From assembly GCF_018780075.1 (NCBI RefSeq), contig NZ_JADMKB010000003.1, positions 280,036 through 344,035 of the forward strand: DNA of 64,000 nt, written 5' to 3'. The translations under genes were made by a program, and so were the position numbers. The notes beneath the pieces were generated by a model. It had not been told where the DNA came from and ran no database searches. It saw only the letters and a list, made by a program, of their open reading frames with translations. Source of the stretch: Hydrogenophaga sp. (lineage in GTDB: Bacteria; Pseudomonadota; Gammaproteobacteria; Burkholderiales; Burkholderiaceae_C). Positions 17,089-25,718 of this stretch are shown here, in pieces (positions within the stretch are counted from its first letter, which is position 1; every line of letters starts with the position of its first letter).

Positions 17089-18375
17089 ATGCTTGACTCG
17101 TCACTGGCATACCAAACGGGTATGTGCAACGAATTCGCGACCGAGGCCCTCCCCGGCGCCCTGCCGAAAGGTCGCAACTCGCCGCAGAAGGCTCCATACG
17201 GTCTTTACGCCGAGCAGCTCTCAGGCACGGCGTTCACGGCGCCACGCCATGCCAACCGCCGCGCCTGGCTGTACCGCATCCGGCCGTCGACGCTGCACCA
17301 GCCTTTCGCCCCCATCAGCTCCGGCAGATGGATCAACCGCTCCGAGGCAGAGCCGGCAACGCCCAATCAACTGCGCTGGGACCCGCTGCCCTTGCCCACG
17401 CAGCCGACGGATTTCATCGATGGCATGACCACCATGGCCGTGAATTCGGCCTGTGCCGTCCACGTATACGCCGCCAACCGGTCGATGGAAACGCGGTTCT
17501 TCTCCGATGCCGACGCAGAGTTGCTCATCGTGCCCCAGCAGGGACGCCTCGAACTGGCGACGGAAATGGGGTGCCTGCAAATCGAACCGCAGGAGATCGC
17601 TGTGATCCCCCGGGGCGTGCGGTTCCAGGTCCGGATCATGGACCCCCAGGCTCGCGGCTACGTTTGCGAGAACTTTGGCGCCGCGTTGAAACTGCCTGAC
17701 CTGGGGGTCATCGGCTCCAACGGCTTGGCCAACCCGAGAGACTTCTCCACCCCCGTTGCCGCCTACGAGGACCGGGAGGGCGACTTCGAGCTGGTCACCC
17801 GCTTCCAGGACAGCCTGTGGAGCGCGCGCATCGGGCACAGCCCGCTGGACGTGGTCGCCTGGCACGGCAACCATGCCCCTTACAAATACGATCTGCGACG
17901 CTTCAACACCATCGGATCGATCAGCTACGACCACCCGGACCCGTCCATCTTCCTCGTACTGCAGTCCATCAGCGACACACCCGGCGTTGACACCATCGAC
18001 TTCGTGATCTTCCCGCCACGCGTCCTCGTGGCCCAGGACACCTTCAGGCCGCCCTGGTACCACCGCAACATCGCCAGTGAGTTCATGGGGCTGATCCACG
18101 GCGCCTACGATGCAAAGGCCGACGGCTTCGTGCCAGGCGGAGCATCCTTGCACAACTGCATGAGCGCGCACGGTCCGGACGCTGAAACCTTTGCCAAAGC
18201 CAGCACCGCGGACACCACGCGCCCCGACTACCTGACCGAGACCATGGCGTTCATGTTCGAGTCAAACCAGGCGTTCAGGCCGGCCAACTTCGCTATGGAA
18301 ACAGCCCAGCTGCAGCACGACTATTTCCACTGCTGGCAAGGTTTGAAGAAGCACTTCAACCCGGCACAGGCATGA
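17089..18375 (+). CDS. hmgA: Homogentisate 1,2-dioxygenase
   Basis: A 428-residue Fe(II) extradiol-type dioxygenase that opens homogentisate to maleylacetoacetate. The conserved C-terminal region carries the iron ligands in [14 protein letters not shown] (His and Glu) and the following [10 protein letters not shown] (His). The N-terminus shows [20 protein letters not shown], characteristic of HmgA. I chose ATG 17089 behind AAGGGATC rather than the TTG at 17068. Its stop overlaps the fahA start as ATGA, so the two are translationally coupled. Confidence 0.95.
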   Translation: MLDSSLAYQTGMCNEFATEALPGALPKGRNSPQKAPYGLYAEQLSGTAFTAPRHANRRAWLYRIRPSTLHQPFAPISSGRWINRSEAEPATPNQLRWDPLPLPTQPTDFIDGMTTMAVNSACAVHVYAANRSMETRFFSDADAELLIVPQQGRLELATEMGCLQIEPQEIAVIPRGVRFQVRIMDPQARGYVCENFGAALKLPDLGVIGSNGLANPRDFSTPVAAYEDREGDFELVTRFQDSLWSARIGHSPLDVVAWHGNHAPYKYDLRRFNTIGSISYDHPDPSIFLVLQSISDTPGVDTIDFVIFPPRVLVAQDTFRPPWYHRNIASEFMGLIHGAYDAKADGFVPGGASLHNCMSAHGPDAETFAKASTADTTRPDYLTETMAFMFESNQAFRPANFAMETAQLQHDYFHCWQGLKKHFNPAQA

Positions 18376-19691
18376 CAGCGGTGAATGAAACCCACGCACT
18401 GGGCCTTCGCAGTTGGGTGGCCTCCGCCAACGCCGAGCACACGGACTTCCCCATCCAGAACCTGCCATTCGGGGTCTTTCGTCGGCGCGGTTCCGGCGAG
18501 CGTTTCCGCGGTGGTGTGGCGATCGGCGACCAGATCCTTGACTTAGCCGCAACGGTAGCCAGCGGCGTCCTCGACGGCGCGGCCAGAGAGGCCGCCATCG
18601 CGGCATCCCGTGAGCAGCTCAACGAGTTCATGGCCATGGGGCCGTCTGCCTGGTCGGCGCTGCGCCTGGCCTTGTCGCGCATCTTGCGCGATGGCGCCGC
18701 CGAGCGCGGACGTGTGGAAGGATGTCTGGTCGGGCAACACGCAGTGGAGCATGCACTGCCCGCTGCCATTGGCGACTACACCGATTTCTACATCGGCATC
18801 CACCACGCCACCGCCGTGGGACGGCTCTTTCGGCCTGACGCACCATTGCTACCCAACTACAAATGGGTCCCGATCGGATACCACGGCCGCAGTTCCTCCG
18901 TGGTCGTCAGCGGAGAACCCATTTACCGCCCGCTCGGACAACGCAAAGGGCTCGCCGAAGTACCCGACTTCGGACCAAGCGAGCGGGTGGACTACGAACT
19001 GGAACTCGGTTTCCTGGTCGGGACGGGGAATCCTCGCGGCGAAGGCATCCCCATCGAAAACGCCGAAAGCCATCTGTTCGGGGTGGCGCTCTTCAACGAC
19101 TGGTCGGCGCGCGACATCCAGCCTTGGGAGTACCAGCCGCTGGGGCCGTTCCTGTCGAAGAACTTCGGCAGCACCCTAGCCCCCTGGGTTGTGACACTGG
19201 AAGCACTCGCACCGTTTCGTTCCCCATACCGACGCCCTGCGGGCGATGTTGATCCCCTGCCCTACCTGGACGCCGCAGAAAACAGCGCCAACGGCTTGAT
19301 CGACATCCAGCTGGAAGTCTTGCTACAGACAAAAAAAATGGCTTACTCCGGTTTGGGGCCCGAACGCCTGTCGCGCTCCAGCTTTGTGGAGGCTGCGTAC
19401 TGGACCCCGGCCCAACTCGTCGCCCACCACACCATCGGAGGCTGCAATCTGGCCCCGGGCGACCTTCTCGGTTCCGGCACACTGTCCGGCCCAGCGATCA
19501 CCCAGGCAGGGTCGCTCATCGAGCGCACCTTTGGCGGGCGTGACCCGATCTCACTGCCATCTGACGAGAAGCGAACCTACTTGGAAGACGGGGACACTGT
19601 CGTCTTTCGCGCCTGGTGCGAACGCAACGAAGCACGGCGCATCGGGTTTGGGGAATGTGCCGGCACCGTTCTCGCGCCCAAGAGGATTTGA
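18372..19691 (+). CDS. fahA: Fumarylacetoacetase
   Basis: A 439-residue fumarylacetoacetate hydrolase that yields fumarate and acetoacetate. It has the SH3-like N-terminal domain and the FAH catalytic domain with [43 protein letters not shown] and [12 protein letters not shown]. The length fits FahA of gammaproteobacterial and animal type. It begins on the hmgA stop. The intermediate enzyme, maleylacetoacetate isomerase (MaiA), is not in this window, so the pathway needs a copy elsewhere or non-enzymatic isomerisation. Confidence 0.95.
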   Translation: MTAVNETHALGLRSWVASANAEHTDFPIQNLPFGVFRRRGSGERFRGGVAIGDQILDLAATVASGVLDGAAREAAIAASREQLNEFMAMGPSAWSALRLALSRILRDGAAERGRVEGCLVGQHAVEHALPAAIGDYTDFYIGIHHATAVGRLFRPDAPLLPNYKWVPIGYHGRSSSVVVSGEPIYRPLGQRKGLAEVPDFGPSERVDYELELGFLVGTGNPRGEGIPIENAESHLFGVALFNDWSARDIQPWEYQPLGPFLSKNFGSTLAPWVVTLEALAPFRSPYRRPAGDVDPLPYLDAAENSANGLIDIQLEVLLQTKKMAYSGLGPERLSRSSFVEAAYWTPAQLVAHHTIGGCNLAPGDLLGSGTLSGPAITQAGSLIERTFGGRDPISLPSDEKRTYLEDGDTVVFRAWCERNEARRIGFGECAGTVLAPKRI

Positions 19692-19778
19692 TCGCGCCCG
19701 GGCCAAGACATCTGACTCAATCGATTCAGAGGGAAGGAGGCTCTGTCACGATAAGGCCTTGCTGGGACAATAGGCTAG

Positions 19779-19794
19779 GGAAGGTCTGCACAAC
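19779..19794. repeat. IS5-type left terminal inverted repeat
   Basis: GGAAGGTCTGCACAAC, an exact match to the inverted copy at 20934-20949. The base series before it reads CTAG. Confidence 0.92.
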
Positions 19795-19913
19795 ACCCGC
19801 CGCAGCGTGAGTTGATGCACTCGATTTCGGCTGGCGCCGGTTTCCGGCTTGCGAGGTCGGTTTGAGAGGCTATTTGGCCTCGTTTCCGGCCCTCTGGCCA
19901 CCTGCAGACGCAC

Positions 19914-20897
19914 TCATCCCCGCATTTCCTGCAGCAACGTGCGTCGCACCATCCACAGGTTGGACAGTGCAAACAGCGTGTGCAGCTGCGCCGTGTTCTT
20001 GAGCAGCCCGCGGTAGCGAACCTTCACATGCCCGAACTGTCGTTTGACCACCCGAAACGGGTGTTCGACCTTGGCCCGGATGCGGGCCTTGGCCTGCTCC
20101 AGCTTGTCCAGGATCGCACCCATCGGCGTGCTCTTGTCCAGCACTTTGCGCTTGCCCGGTCGCATCGCAACGTGCCAGTTGACCCCGATGTCCTGCGCTT
20201 CATCGCGCTTGCCGACACCCTGGTAGCCCGCGTCGGCAAAGACGTCTGTTTCTTCTCCATGCACCAGCGCATGCGCCTGCGTCACGTCATTGACGTTGGC
20301 CGCCGTACCCACCACCGTGTGCACCAGGCCCGAGTCCGCATCGACCCCAATGTGCGCCTTCATGCCGAAGTGCCACTGGTTGCCCTTCTTGGTCTGGTGC
20401 ATCTCGGGGTCTCGTTCGCCGCTGCTGTTCTTGGTCGAACTCGGCGCTGCGATCAGCGTGGCATCGACCACTGTCCCGCTCTTCAAGAGCAGGCCTTTGG
20501 CCGCCAGCGTGGCGTTGACGGTGGCCAGGATCTGAAGGCTCAGGTTGTGGGCTTCGAGCTGGTGGCGGAACCGAAGGATGGTGCTCTCGTCGGGCAGGTT
20601 GTCTTCGCCGACATCCAGGCCTGCAAACTCGCGAAACATCGGCGTGTCGTACAGGGCTTCCTCCATCGCCGGGTCCGAGAGGTTGAACCACTGCTGCAGA
20701 AAGTGAATGCGCAGCATGGTCTGGACGGCAAACGGCGGGCGTCCGCCCTTGGTGCCGACTGCCGGGGCGTGCGGAGAGATCAGAGAAACCAGCTCGGCCC
20801 AGGGCACCACCAGGTTCATCTCGTCGAGGAACTCGCGCTTGCGCGTCCGCTTGGTCTTGCGCTCGAATCCGCTCTCGCCCAAGCTCATTTGCTTCAT
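19914..20897 (-). CDS. IS5-family transposase
   Basis: A 327-residue DDE transposase closely resembling IS5 InsH. It has an N-terminal domain with TMLRIHFLQQWFNLSD, then the catalytic core with VVDATLIAAPSSTKN (first Asp), KKGNQWHFGMKAHIGVD, ADAGYQG (second Asp) and RARVEHPFRVVKRQFG-type end (here RAKVEHPFRVVKRQFG, Glu). No frameshift or stop interrupts it, so the element may still move. It lies wholly within the inverted repeats at 19779 and 20949. Confidence 0.95.
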   Translation of the reverse strand: MKQMSLGESGFERKTKRTRKREFLDEMNLVVPWAELVSLISPHAPAVGTKGGRPPFAVQTMLRIHFLQQWFNLSDPAMEEALYDTPMFREFAGLDVGEDNLPDESTILRFRHQLEAHNLSLQILATVNATLAAKGLLLKSGTVVDATLIAAPSSTKNSSGERDPEMHQTKKGNQWHFGMKAHIGVDADSGLVHTVVGTAANVNDVTQAHALVHGEETDVFADAGYQGVGKRDEAQDIGVNWHVAMRPGKRKVLDKSTPMGAILDKLEQAKARIRAKVEHPFRVVKRQFGHVKVRYRGLLKNTAQLHTLFALSNLWMVRRTLLQEMRG

Positions 20898-20933
20898 ACC
20901 GTCACTGTCTCACATCGAGCCAGGAGTACCGGA

Positions 20934-20949
20934 GTTGTGCAGACCTTCC
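20934..20949. repeat. IS5-type right terminal inverted repeat
   Basis: GTTGTGCAGACCTTCC is the exact reverse complement of the left end. It is followed by CTAA, which differs in the last base from the CTAG that precedes the left end. Confidence 0.92.
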
Positions 20950-21009
20950 CTAACTCACCCGACCATTTCAGAAAAAGGCAGCCTACGGGTAAAGAGATCG
21001 AAGATGAAA

Positions 21010-21318
21010 TCAAGACCTATGATCACTTGCCTGCAAACCCACTTGCAGCGCAAAATTCCGCTCAACCTCTGTGACGCCATCGACCAACCTATGAACCTGA
21101 GAGAAAAGCCTGCTTCCATGATTGGTCAGAAAAACCCCCCTCGCGCTACGCGTCATAAGCTCAGCCCCGATTCGAAGCTCCAATCTCTTAAGACGTCTGC
21201 TCAAAGCCGGTTGTGCAATCTCAAGGTACTCGGCCGCCTTGGAAAGGCTGCCAAGTTTTGCTGCCACAACAAAAACCCGAAGATCATCGAACACCAAAAC
21301 AGTTTTCATTCCAGCCAT
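21010..21318 (-). pseudogene. Truncated LysR-family regulator (DNA-binding domain only)
   Basis: Residues 1-85 of this 102-residue frame are a clear LTTR helix-turn-helix domain (DDLRVFVVAAKLGSLSKAAEYL, IAQPALSRRLKRLE, GVFLTNHGSRLF). The roughly 200-residue effector-binding domain is missing. After about residue 92 the frame ends, and only 60 bases remain before the insertion sequence. The natural reading is loss of the 3' part in an IS-associated deletion. It could still make a DNA-binding fragment. It lies downstream of nadC on the same strand and is visibly AT-richer than its surroundings. Confidence 0.8.
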
Positions 21319-21458
21319 ATCGATGGAAGCTCTTACGAAGAAGACTCGACTACAATTAAATTAATTACCAAATGGTCTTTTTCAGCACTCAAAATCCGTC
21401 AATCACGAAAAGCCGCCAAACATGCCAATAGAAAATCAAAAATGGAACCACAATAAAA

Positions 21459-22307
21459 TCACTCGACAGGCCTCTCTTGAAATCTCATTGAAAAATCAAC
21501 GGCCTTAACATCCTTAATCAATGCTCCAACAGAAATCCGGTCCACGCCTGTTTCAGCATAATCACGCAAATTTTCATACGTGACCCCTCCTGAAACTTCA
21601 AGGCTGCAACGACCTCCGGCCACCTTCACCGCCGCCCTGATATCAGGCAGGGACATGTTGTCCAACAACACCATCGTCACTCCTGCGGCCAGAGCCTCCT
21701 CCAATTGACGGATGGTCTCCACCTCGACCTGGATGAATGCGATAGGGGACTTTGTTTCCTGTGCGGCCTTGAAGGCAGCGGTCAGGCTTCCTGCTGCTGC
21801 AATATGGTTTTCCTTGATCAAGATCGCATCAAAGAGGCCCATCCTGTGGTTTTTTCCTCCGCCACAGCGCACGGCGTACTTTTCCGCGGCACGCAGACCA
21901 GGAATGGTTTTCCTCGTATCCAGAACGCACGCTGCAGTTCCCTCGACCGCCTTGACATAGGCCGCTGTCTTCGTCGCCACAGCGCTGAGTGTTTGCATCC
22001 AGTTGAGGCATGTGCGCTCAGCCGTCAGCAACTCGCGCGCCTTACCTTCGATTTCGACAATTTTCTGGCCAGCCTCACAGCGATCACCGTCGCTCAGGAA
22101 CCACGTCGCCCGTGAATCTGGCGCAATCTGTCTCAAGACCTCGGTAACCCAAGGGCGCCCGCAGATCACAGCGGACTCTCGGCAAATGATGGTGGCTTGG
22201 GCGTGGCGATCTGCGGGCACCAAAGCGGCCGTCAGGTCACCCGTACCCACGTCTTCCCTCAATGCGCGCTCGACATCTTCGCGAACTTGTTCTTCAAAGG
22301 TATTCAT
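21459..22307 (-). CDS. nadC: Nicotinate-nucleotide pyrophosphorylase (quinolinate phosphoribosyltransferase)
   Basis: A 282-residue NadC that converts quinolinate and PRPP to nicotinate mononucleotide, CO2 and PPi. Conserved elements are DVGTGDLTAALVP, LLTAERTCLNWMQ, DTRKTIPGLR with EKYAVRCGGGKNHRMGL, ILIKENH, LLDNM, VSGGV and RISVGAL. The length is normal. It is the last intact gene of the operon tctC, tauE-like, bacteriohemerythrin, nadC, far from any nadA or nadB. Quinolinate (pyridine-2,3-dicarboxylate) and phthalate are structural analogues, so this copy beside phthalate genes probably protects or supplements NAD synthesis. Confidence 0.9.
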   Translation of the reverse strand: MNTFEEQVREDVERALREDVGTGDLTAALVPADRHAQATIICRESAVICGRPWVTEVLRQIAPDSRATWFLSDGDRCEAGQKIVEIEGKARELLTAERTCLNWMQTLSAVATKTAAYVKAVEGTAACVLDTRKTIPGLRAAEKYAVRCGGGKNHRMGLFDAILIKENHIAAAGSLTAAFKAAQETKSPIAFIQVEVETIRQLEEALAAGVTMVLLDNMSLPDIRAAVKVAGGRCSLEVSGGVTYENLRDYAETGVDRISVGALIKDVKAVDFSMRFQERPVE

Positions 22308-22328
22308 CAGAAAATAAATCCAGTTAAC

Positions 22329-22784
22329 TCAAACAGAATCGATGGGAAGCTCGGTGCTTTTGATGTTGCGCCGCAAGATGACGGGTTTTCCACCCAAGGT
22401 TCGCTTGCACATCCAATGCGCCAAGGCGGAGTCCAGGTAATCTGCGTGCCCTGGAAACCATGCAGCAAGCTCATTCCCCAATTGCCGACAAACGGCCACA
22501 TTGCCGATGGCCAACTGCTGCTTGACCTCATGAATGGACTTCAGGACGGCTGCATGTTCGTTAATATGGCACTCACTGGCAGGAAAATCGCTTTCAAGCA
22601 TCCAGCGATCTTCCTGTTCAAAGTGCGCCTGGCAGTGTTGAAGCAAAACCCCCAACACTCTCTCCAAGTCAGAATCTGCGGCTTGCTGCAAAGCGGCCAC
22701 AAATTCAACAAACTCTTGGTGTACTTGGTCCATCGGATTGAATCCGAGAAGATAGCCATCACTCCAACTGATTGATGCATCCAT
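22329..22784 (-). CDS. Bacteriohemerythrin
   Basis: A 151-residue single-domain hemerythrin with the di-iron ligand pattern: MDQVHQEFVE (His), HCQAHFEQEDRWM (His...Glu), CHINEHAAVL (His...His) and HADYLDSALAHWM (His, Asp). These motifs match canonical bacteriohemerythrins better than the HHE protein at 7592 does. ATG 22784 is preceded by AGGAG. It lies within the opposite-strand operon of the phthalate region. Bacteriohemerythrins bind O2 reversibly and can supply oxygenases; whether this one feeds the phthalate dioxygenase is inference. Confidence 0.88.
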   Translation of the reverse strand: MDASISWSDGYLLGFNPMDQVHQEFVEFVAALQQAADSDLERVLGVLLQHCQAHFEQEDRWMLESDFPASECHINEHAAVLKSIHEVKQQLAIGNVAVCRQLGNELAAWFPGHADYLDSALAHWMCKRTLGGKPVILRRNIKSTELPIDSV

Positions 22785-22847
22785 TGAGCTCTCCTGTCGC
22801 CTGGTTTCTTCTTCAGCCTTACGTGGTACTGCCGCACACATTGCGGC

Positions 22848-23597
22848 TTATTTCATCAGGAGCAGCAAAGACAGCGCCACCAACAAACTCAGCAATAGAT
22901 GCCGAAATACTTTGTCGCTCAGTCGATGACGGATCGTCCTACCGATTTGCAAACCGACAAACATGGGGATCAACGCAAGACAAGACAGTCCGACCTCCGA
23001 AAAACCGAACCGCCCATACAACAGCATGGCGCCATACATTGGTACTGCACCAATCAGGTAGATGATGCTGATGGAACCAACAAACTCTTCCCGACGAAGC
23101 CTGAGAGCCAGGAGATAAGTGATCAGTATCGGACCGGTGAGGGAGGAAACGCCGGCCATCGCGCCGGCAATCACACCTACCAACGGCCCCATCCAGCGCT
23201 CCTTCTGACGATCAATGTTGAATGATGTCCCGAGCAGCATCATTCCCACCGCCGCCATCACGACCAGCGCCAACAACATGTTGAAACCCTGCACAGAGAG
23301 GTTCCTGGTGAAGTGGATCGCAGCAATCGTCGCGACAAACTGACCAACCAGCAACCCACCGAAGCGCTGAAATCCCTCACGCAGTTTCTGTCCCTCTATG
23401 GACTGCCATAGGTTGGAGAGCAGAACTGGCATGACGAGCAGCCCCATCGCTTTGGGCGCTGGCAGAAGTAGCGACAGCAAGGGAACCACGACGAGCGGCA
23501 AACCCACCCCAAGGGTTCCCTTGACCACGCCCCCGAGCACCACGGCGCCAAAGCAAGCGATCCAAAGTGCCATAGAAGGCATGGCATCTTGAAACAT
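22848..23597 (-). CDS. TauE/SafE-family membrane permease
   Basis: A 249-residue protein with about seven or eight hydrophobic segments and the family signature ACFGAVVLGGVVKGTLGVGLP near the N-terminus, repeated in the second half as GVIAGAMAGVSSLTGP. TauE/SafE (DUF81) proteins export or import sulfite, sulfonates and organic acids. ATG 23597 shares its A with the TGA of the upstream Bug gene, so the two are translationally coupled; a GTG at 23600 is also possible. The coupling implies that it works with that binding protein in uptake of an aromatic acid. Confidence 0.87.
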   Translation of the reverse strand: MFQDAMPSMALWIACFGAVVLGGVVKGTLGVGLPLVVVPLLSLLLPAPKAMGLLVMPVLLSNLWQSIEGQKLREGFQRFGGLLVGQFVATIAAIHFTRNLSVQGFNMLLALVVMAAVGMMLLGTSFNIDRQKERWMGPLVGVIAGAMAGVSSLTGPILITYLLALRLRREEFVGSISIIYLIGAVPMYGAMLLYGRFGFSEVGLSCLALIPMFVGLQIGRTIRHRLSDKVFRHLLLSLLVALSLLLLMK

Positions 23598-24568
23598 CAC
23601 TCGGCTTTGAGTTCCGCGTGTTTGCCCGCCTTTGCCATGGCTTGGTTCTCCAGCTCAATGACTTTGCGGTAGGCGTCGCCATTGGCACCGACGGACTCGA
23701 TACCGGCGGTCTGGAACTTCTCGACGACGTCCGGCAATTTCACGATCTGAGCGATTTCATCGGAGATCCTCTTGGAAATCTCTGACGGCGTGCCGGTGCG
23801 GGCAAGCACCCCTACGCTGACCGAAAAGTCAAAGCCTGGGATCGTTTCATTGATCGATGGCACATCGGGCACGGACGCCGAGCGCTTGGCCGCGTTGCTG
23901 GCCAGCAAAACAACTTGACCGCTTTTCACAAAGCCCTGCATGGACGGCAACGCGGCAAACAAGACGTCCACCTGTCCACCGACCAATGCCGGCACAGACT
24001 GACTCGAACCGCGGAAGGGGACGTGAACCAGAGACAAACCGAGATCCGCCTTCATAGCTTCCATCGTGAGGTGGTGCGTGCTTCCGATCCCCGACGACCC
24101 ATAGGTGAAGGCACCAGGCTCCTTTTTAACGCGCGCGACGAACTCCTGGAAAGTCTTGACGCCGGTCTTGGGGTGCGCCACCAGGAACAAGGGCGAGCGT
24201 GCAATCAGCGATACGGCCTGAAGGTCCTGTCCGACCGCGTACTTGGCGGCCTTGTTGATCTGCGGTGTGATCGAAAGCATGGAGCCATCGGAAACGATGA
24301 AGCTGTAACCATCGGCAGGCAACGCGTTCAGGGTCTGAACCGAGACGATACCGTTGCCCCCCGGCTTGTTCTCGACCACGAAGCCCTGCTTCATGCGCTC
24401 GGAAAGCTTTTGGGCAATGACACGCGCCACCGTGTCTGGCAGGCCGCCCGGTGCATAAGGCACGATGAACTTGACTGGACGGTTGGGGTAATCGCCAGCC
24501 TGTGCCAGCACGGCACCAGATGCAAGGAGCGCGCTCATGGCAAGTGCTGCAAGGATTCGTCGTTTCAT
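23597..24568 (-). CDS. Bug/TctC-family substrate-binding protein of the phthalate region
   Basis: A 323-residue periplasmic binding protein starting MKRRILAALAMSALLASG, with a signal peptide to about ASGAVLAQA. Family motifs are KFIVPYAPGGLPDTVAR, VVENKPGGNG, YGSSGIGSTHHLTMEA and HVPFRGSSQSVPALVGG. ATG 24568 was chosen because the signal peptide starts there; the frame extends upstream into the regulatory region. It is divergent from the phthalate reductase gene and is the first gene of the operon leading to nadC. It is likely a phthalate receptor. Confidence 0.9.
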   Translation of the reverse strand: MKRRILAALAMSALLASGAVLAQAGDYPNRPVKFIVPYAPGGLPDTVARVIAQKLSERMKQGFVVENKPGGNGIVSVQTLNALPADGYSFIVSDGSMLSITPQINKAAKYAVGQDLQAVSLIARSPLFLVAHPKTGVKTFQEFVARVKKEPGAFTYGSSGIGSTHHLTMEAMKADLGLSLVHVPFRGSSQSVPALVGGQVDVLFAALPSMQGFVKSGQVVLLASNAAKRSASVPDVPSINETIPGFDFSVSVGVLARTGTPSEISKRISDEIAQIVKLPDVVEKFQTAGIESVGANGDAYRKVIELENQAMAKAGKHAELKAE

Positions 24569-24662
24569 GGTTTGTCTCCGTAAGTGAGGTTGATGAGATG
24601 AAGAAAGCAGAACAGCATCTGTGCACCCCTTTTTAGGGGAGATGCGCGACTGCTTGTTTTTT

Positions 24663-24676
24663 CTTAGAAATCTAAG
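24663..24676. promoter_or_regulatory. Palindromic operator of the pht regulon, copy 1
   Basis: CTTAGA-AA-TCTAAG is a perfect inverted repeat between the divergent tctC and reductase genes. The site at 29877-29890 matches it at 12 of 14 positions. MarR-type regulators bind such AT-rich palindromes, and a marR gene lies in the operon that starts here. Confidence 0.65.
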
Positions 24677-24755
24677 ATAATTGATTTTTCCCACTTGCTT
24701 GATCTTTGTCAAGAGTAGGTACCCATCAACTTCGCTGCGTAGAAACACTTACACC

Positions 24756-25718
24756 ATGACTGCAAACGAGACAATGCACCCCCTCCTCATCACTCGAAAG
24801 GAGGTCATCGCCAAGGACGTCTTTCTCTTCGAGTTGAAGTCTCTGGACGCGTCACCGCTGCCCAGCTTCACGGCCGGGGCTCACATCGCGGTCCAGGTGC
24901 CCAATGGCTCTATGCGCCACTACTCGCTGTGCAGCGACCCTGGCCGAACAGACCTCTATCAACTCGCGGTCAAACGCGAAGATGACGGCAGGGGGGGATC
25001 CAAGAGCTTGATCGACGGGGCGAACGTCGGCGACACGCTTTTGACCGGCACCCCTAGCAATCTGTTCGAGCTCAGCGAAAAGGCCAAGAGCTTCATCCTC
25101 GTGGCCGGTGGCATCGGCATCACACCCATGCGAGCGATGATTCACACCCTCGAAGCCGAAGGCATAAGGAGCTTCAAGCTCTACTACCTTGCACGCACGC
25201 CAGAATCGGCCGCCTTCCTGGACGAACTGAGTGCCCCCGAAATGAAGGGGAAGGTCGCCATCCACCACACTTACGGCGACCCGTCGAAAACCTTCGATCT
25301 CTGGTCTGTCTTCGAGAAACCCGTCGCTGGCACGCATGTCTATTGCTGCGGCTCCAAGCGACTGATGGATGAAGTCAAGGATATGACGGGTCACTGGGCC
25401 AGCAGTGCCGTGCACTTCGAGAGCTTCGGAGCTGATACGAAACCGCACCCCGACGACAAACCCTTCGAAGTCGAATTGGCCAGAACGGGCATGAAGGTCG
25501 TCGTGCCAGCCAACCGAAGCATCCTGGATACCCTGCGCGAGCATTCCATTCGAGTGCCCAGTTCTTGTGAGAGCGGAACGTGCGGCTCTTGCAAGGTGCG
25601 GCTGCTCAAAGGCGAAGCTGACCATCGGGACCTGGCCCTGCTCCCTGAGGAGCAGGAGGACCACATCATGGTGTGCGTCTCCAGAGCGAAGTCGAACACC
25701 TTGGTGCTTGACCTGTGA
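24756..25718 (+). CDS. pht2: Phthalate 4,5-dioxygenase reductase (PDR/VanB family)
   Basis: A 320-residue reductase in PDR order. The FMN domain has RHYSLCSDPG, the NAD domain has LVAGGIGITPMRAM and CCGSKRLMDE, and the C-terminal plant-type 2Fe-2S domain has CESGTCGSCK with the last Cys in HIMVCVSRA. Start at ATG 24756; no strong ribosome-binding site is obvious. Its partner oxygenase is most likely the Rieske protein at 28504, because the dihydrodiol dehydrogenase follows at once and the decarboxylase lies in the same 5-kb region. The name follows Pseudomonas pht usage (ophA1 in Burkholderia). Confidence 0.85.
   Translation: MTANETMHPLLITRKEVIAKDVFLFELKSLDASPLPSFTAGAHIAVQVPNGSMRHYSLCSDPGRTDLYQLAVKREDDGRGGSKSLIDGANVGDTLLTGTPSNLFELSEKAKSFILVAGGIGITPMRAMIHTLEAEGIRSFKLYYLARTPESAAFLDELSAPEMKGKVAIHHTYGDPSKTFDLWSVFEKPVAGTHVYCCGSKRLMDEVKDMTGHWASSAVHFESFGADTKPHPDDKPFEVELARTGMKVVVPANRSILDTLREHSIRVPSSCESGTCGSCKVRLLKGEADHRDLALLPEEQEDHIMVCVSRAKSNTLVLDL

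Larger units (their letters stand above)
19779..20949. mobile_element. IS5-family insertion sequence, complete, about 1.17 kb
   Basis: Perfect 16-bp terminal inverted repeats GGAAGGTCTGCACAAC occur at 19779-19794 and, inverted, at 20934-20949. They enclose one transposase gene. The size, the GGAAGGT tips and the transposase match the IS5 group, which targets YTAR. The flanks are CTAG on the left and CTAA on the right, so the expected 4-bp duplication is imperfect. The element separates the fahA end from a truncated LysR gene. Confidence 0.92.
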
